In this document: in pieces, positions 42,671 to 45,141 of the stretch | Numbering within the stretch: position 1 is the stretch's first letter | Layout: each line of letters opens with the position of its first letter | Source: Anaerosalibacter bizertensis | GTDB lineage: Bacteria > Bacillota > Clostridia > Tissierellales > Sporanaerobacteraceae | Direction: 5' to 3' | Length of the DNA: 45,141 nucleotides | Assembly: GCF_009696605.1 (NCBI RefSeq) | Contig: NZ_VULR01000017.1 | Location: 1 to 45,141 of the forward strand | Program-made: the position numbers and the translations under genes | The notes under the pieces: model-generated | Databases searched by the model: none | What the model was told of the DNA's origin: nothing | The model's input: the letters and a program-made list of their open reading frames with translations, nothing else

Positions 42671-44149
42671 ATGGAGAAGTTTGATATATACAAAGATATT
42701 GGGGAAAGAACAGATGGAGATATTTATGTAGGAGTGGTAGGACCAGTAAGAACAGGAAAATCAACTTTTATAAAAAGATTTATGGAATTATTGGTATTAC
42801 CTAATATTGAAAATAAGTATAAAAAAGAAAGAGCTAAAGATGAATTACCTTTAAGTGGTTCAGGAAAAACTATTATGACAACAGAACCTAAATTTGTACC
42901 TAATGAAGCTGTAGAATTAACTTTAAAGGACAATGTGAAATTTAAAGTCAGAATGGTTGATTGTGTAGGATATTTAGTAAGAGGTGCTCTTGGACATGAA
43001 GAAGATAGTATTCCACGAATGGTTACTACTCCTTGGTATGAGAAAGAAATACCTTTTGAAGAAGCAGCAGAAATAGGGACTAGAAAGGTTATAACTGATC
43101 ATTCAACAATTGGCATTGTTGTTACTACTGATGGTTCAATAACAGATATCGATAGATCAAATTACATAAAAGCAGAAGAACGAGTAATAGGTGAATTAAA
43201 GGAACTAGAAAAACCATTTATAATAATATTGAATTCAAAGCACCCAAATTTAGATAGTACTATTGCATTGCGAGAAAGTTTAGAAGAAAAATATGATGTA
43301 GCTGTAATAGCTGTAGATTGTTTAAATATGAATAATAGTGATGTAGAGAAAATATTTGAAAAAATACTATTTGAATTTCCAGCAAAAGAGATAAATATAA
43401 ATTTACCAGGATGGGTGGAAGGACTAGATAGAAATCATTGGATAAAATCTACTATTTTAGATTCTCTAAAAGAATCTATTCAAACATTGCAAAGATTAAG
43501 TGAGGTTAATCCTGCAATAGAGAATTTAAATGAAATAGATATAATAGAAGAAACTAGGATAAAAGAAATAAAATTAGGAGAAGGAATTGCAGATATAGAT
43601 ATAGTATTGGAAGAAGAGCTTTTTTATAATGTTTTAGAGGAAATGACAGGATATGCAATTGAAGGAGAATATCAGCTTCTAGGGCTTATTTCTAAATTGT
43701 CAGAAGCTAAATCTGAGTACAGTAAAATAGAAGGTGCACTAAATGATGCAAAAGAGTTGGGATATGGATTAGTAAATCCAGGCTTGGAAGAGTTAGATTT
43801 GGCAGAGCCAGAAATATATAAGCAAGGTAATAGGTTTGGTGTAAAATTACGTGCCAAAGCACCATCACTACATTTTATAAGAGCAGATATAACAACTGAA
43901 GTTTCTCCACTTATAGGAACAGAAAAGCAAAGTGAGGAGTTAGTTAAATACTTTATAGATGAATTTGAAGAAAATCCATCGAAAATTTGGCAGTCAAATT
44001 TATTTGGAAAGTCTCTATATGACTTAGTAAATGAACAACTTCAGGGGAAACTTAATATGATGCCAGAAGATGTAAGGGAAAAGATGAGAAGGACCTTAGA
44101 AAGAATAATTAACGATGGCAGCGGAGGGCTTATTTGTATAATAATATAA
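42671..44149 (+). CDS. spoIVA: Stage IV sporulation protein A, spore coat basement ATPase
   Basis: A 492-residue protein, the usual length. Walker A is GPVRTGKST (24-32), with LPLSGSGKTIMTTEPKFVPNEAV, MVDCVGYLVRGALGHEED, the middle domain and the conserved C-terminus ending GGLICIII, which contacts SpoVM on the forespore. ATP hydrolysis drives its polymerisation into the coat platform. GGGAGGGAAAGG precedes the ATG. It is good evidence that the organism forms endospores. Confidence 0.98.
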   Translation: MEKFDIYKDIGERTDGDIYVGVVGPVRTGKSTFIKRFMELLVLPNIENKYKKERAKDELPLSGSGKTIMTTEPKFVPNEAVELTLKDNVKFKVRMVDCVGYLVRGALGHEEDSIPRMVTTPWYEKEIPFEEAAEIGTRKVITDHSTIGIVVTTDGSITDIDRSNYIKAEERVIGELKELEKPFIIILNSKHPNLDSTIALRESLEEKYDVAVIAVDCLNMNNSDVEKIFEKILFEFPAKEININLPGWVEGLDRNHWIKSTILDSLKESIQTLQRLSEVNPAIENLNEIDIIEETRIKEIKLGEGIADIDIVLEEELFYNVLEEMTGYAIEGEYQLLGLISKLSEAKSEYSKIEGALNDAKELGYGLVNPGLEELDLAEPEIYKQGNRFGVKLRAKAPSLHFIRADITTEVSPLIGTEKQSEELVKYFIDEFEENPSKIWQSNLFGKSLYDLVNEQLQGKLNMMPEDVREKMRRTLERIINDGSGGLICIII

Positions 44150-44167
44150 GATAATAAAGCAATATAG

Positions 44168-44223
44168 AAAAAAGAGCTGTTCCAAAAGGGATTAAATAAA
44201 TTACTTTTGAGGACAGCTTTTTA
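44168..44223 (+). terminator. Terminator after spoIVA
   Basis: A long interrupted stem: AAAAAGAGCTGTTCC plus AAAAG pairs with CTTTT plus GAGGACAGC and T5. The loop is AT-rich. Confidence 0.82.
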
Positions 44224-44288
44224 CATTATGAACGTAATTGAAGTTGATAAATAGTATATTATAGAAATATTTTATAGGAGGTAAAAAA

Positions 44289-44784
44289 ATGAGTTATACT
44301 AATCCACATGGCCAGCCACAGGGTATTGCTATATATGATACAATACTAATAGCTGAAATTGATGCAATAAATACTTATGCTGATCATATTGCAAACTCCA
44401 ATATGGAAGATGTTAACAAAGTTTGGAGAGATATTATAAAAGATGAAAAAACATTATGGAATGATTCTTTCGTTGCTTCGTAAATATGATCCAGCACAGT
44501 ACCAAGCATATTTAAACCATATAAATATAAAGCTAGGTCCAAAATCTCCTATGCAAGAGTATAAACCAAACTATGACAAACAGATTATTTTAAATAATAT
44601 AAGGGAAGATATAAAAGGTGAATTTGAAGCTGTTATTTTATATGAACAATATTTATCAATTATTCCTTATGTAGATGTTAGAGATACATTACACTATATA
44701 ATTAATGGGGAGAAAAATCATACCGAATATTTAACACGTTTATTATTAAGATATGATAAAGATAAATATAATGGTTTAAAATAA
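44289..44784 (+). pseudogene. Ferritin-like (spore coat type) protein gene with +1 frameshift
   Basis: Two overlapping frames together make one ~164-residue four-helix protein. Frame 1 (44289-44483) starts MSYTNPHGQPQGIAIYDTIL and has helix 1 (EIDAINTYADHI) up to KDE. Frame 2 (from 44443) continues KHYGMILSLLRKYDP, then helix 3 (GEFEAVILYEQYLSII) and helix 4 (NGEKNHTEYLTRLLLRYD). Joined as KDEKHYGM and GEKNHTEY, these give the two ExxH metal motifs of ferritin-like proteins. The break is at an A6 run (44446-44451), where one A fewer restores the frame. It may be a real mutation, slippage-controlled expression or an assembly error. Ribosome site AGGAGG precedes the ATG. Confidence 0.8.
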
Positions 44785-44907
44785 AGAAAGAATATATTAT
44801 TTGCCCCTAACTAACTATTTTGGACAATTGCATACGATTATGGTAAAGCATAAAATACCTAGAGGAACTTGAAAACTAGGAAAGGTTAAATAGGGGTGAT
44901 ATTTTGC

Positions 44908-45021
44908 ATGAAAGAATATAATTATAATGATAAGTTTCGAGTTCATGAGGATTTATTTTTAAAACGAATGGAAAATTTAATAGATAAATATTCTGATAAA
45001 GTTGTATTTGATGCTAGATAG
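44908..45021 (+). pseudogene. Short 37-codon ORF, probably a 5' gene fragment beside an IS
   Basis: ATG 44908 follows AGGGGTGAT by about 7 bases, so translation initiation looks genuine. The product starts MKEYNYNDKF and is charged and helical (FLKRMENLIDKY), with no recognisable family. It stops at 45019-45021, close to where the second IS appears to begin, so it is probably the beheaded 5' end of a gene cut by that insertion rather than a complete small protein. Confidence 0.5.
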
Positions 45022-45094
45022 GCTATACTAAATAGGACAACTAAATTCCGAACAATGATATAATATAAAATATAAAGAATTGGGAGGAATTAAA

Positions 45095-45141
45095 ATGGCA
45101 AAAAGGTATACGGAAGATTTCAAAAAACAAATAGTTAGCCT
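45095..45141 (+). CDS. Second IS3-type transposase OrfA, first 15 codons (cut by window edge)
   Basis: GGGAGGAATTAAA precedes ATG 45095, and the product begins MAKRYTEDFKKQIVSL, the standard N-terminus of IS3-family OrfA (HTH_Tnp_1). Its sequence differs from the IS at 5089-6555, so it is a different element. Its left inverted repeat probably lies around 45018-45055 (AT-rich with AGGACAACTAAATTCCGAAC), but the right end is outside the window, so it cannot be confirmed. Confidence 0.8.
   Translation, partial: MAKRYTEDFKKQIVS

Overview
The window looks like a chromosomal segment of a low-GC, AT-rich, endospore-forming anaerobe of the class Clostridia. A Tissierella-like relative is my guess from gene order and protein style. 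Three things point there: the SCIFF peptide with its radical SAM maturase, the spore genes spoIVA, bofC-like and YIEGIA, and the T-box leaders.

Layout. Positions 1-1629 hold the 3' end of a 23S rRNA, a 5S rRNA and 13 tRNA genes (Asn, Leu, fMet, Met, Glu, Val, Asp, Thr, Tyr, Gly, Gly, Cys, Arg). A broken duplicate of tRNA-Thr and two copies of an unexplained intergenic element lie inside the array, which ends at a strong terminator. From 1680 to about 9240 lies an accessory stretch: a beheaded DUF819 permease, sfsA, an orphan lipoprotein, a macro-domain protein, a phospholipase C-like protein with an abnormal start, an IS3-family element inserted in a DUF3870 gene, an alpha/beta hydrolase, and a ComEC-like metallo-beta-lactamase lipoprotein with a DUF3006 partner. 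Next come a T-box(Asn)-controlled asnA and several small or orphan genes.

From about 12.3 kb to 31 kb the order is classic for Clostridia: CBS-ACT protein, bofC-like gene, ruvC-ruvA-ruvB, DUF2905, queA-tgt-yajC, TIGR04086, scfA-scfB, secD-secF, lapA-like, recJ, relA, dtd, an MBL hydrolase and hemZ. A T-box(Asp) and aspS follow. The frequent neighbours apt (recJ-relA) and hisS (hemZ-aspS) are absent. From 32.8 to 35.5 kb are tcdA, an RseC-like gene, csoR-like and a split threonine/serine exporter on the minus strand. From 35.7 to 44.2 kb are glyA, YIEGIA and its small partner, a DUF512 radical SAM protein, der-plsY-gpsA and spoIVA behind a sigma-E-like promoter.

The right end holds a frameshifted ferritin-like gene, a 37-codon ORF fragment and the first codons of a second IS3-type transposase cut by the window edge.

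Functionally the window is mostly housekeeping: recombination (ruvABC, recJ), queuosine tRNA modification (queA, tgt), protein export (yajC, secDF), stringent response (relA), tRNA charging and proofreading (aspS, dtd) and ribosome/membrane biogenesis (der, plsY, gpsA), with spore genes interleaved. I did not find a convincing new multi-gene system. The most unusual signals are the tRNA-array element, the bofC Shine-Dalgarno buried in a perfect 12-bp stem, the AUU-or-nonsense start of the phospholipase-like gene, the self-insulating IS3 element, and the poly-A frameshift in the ferritin-like gene.
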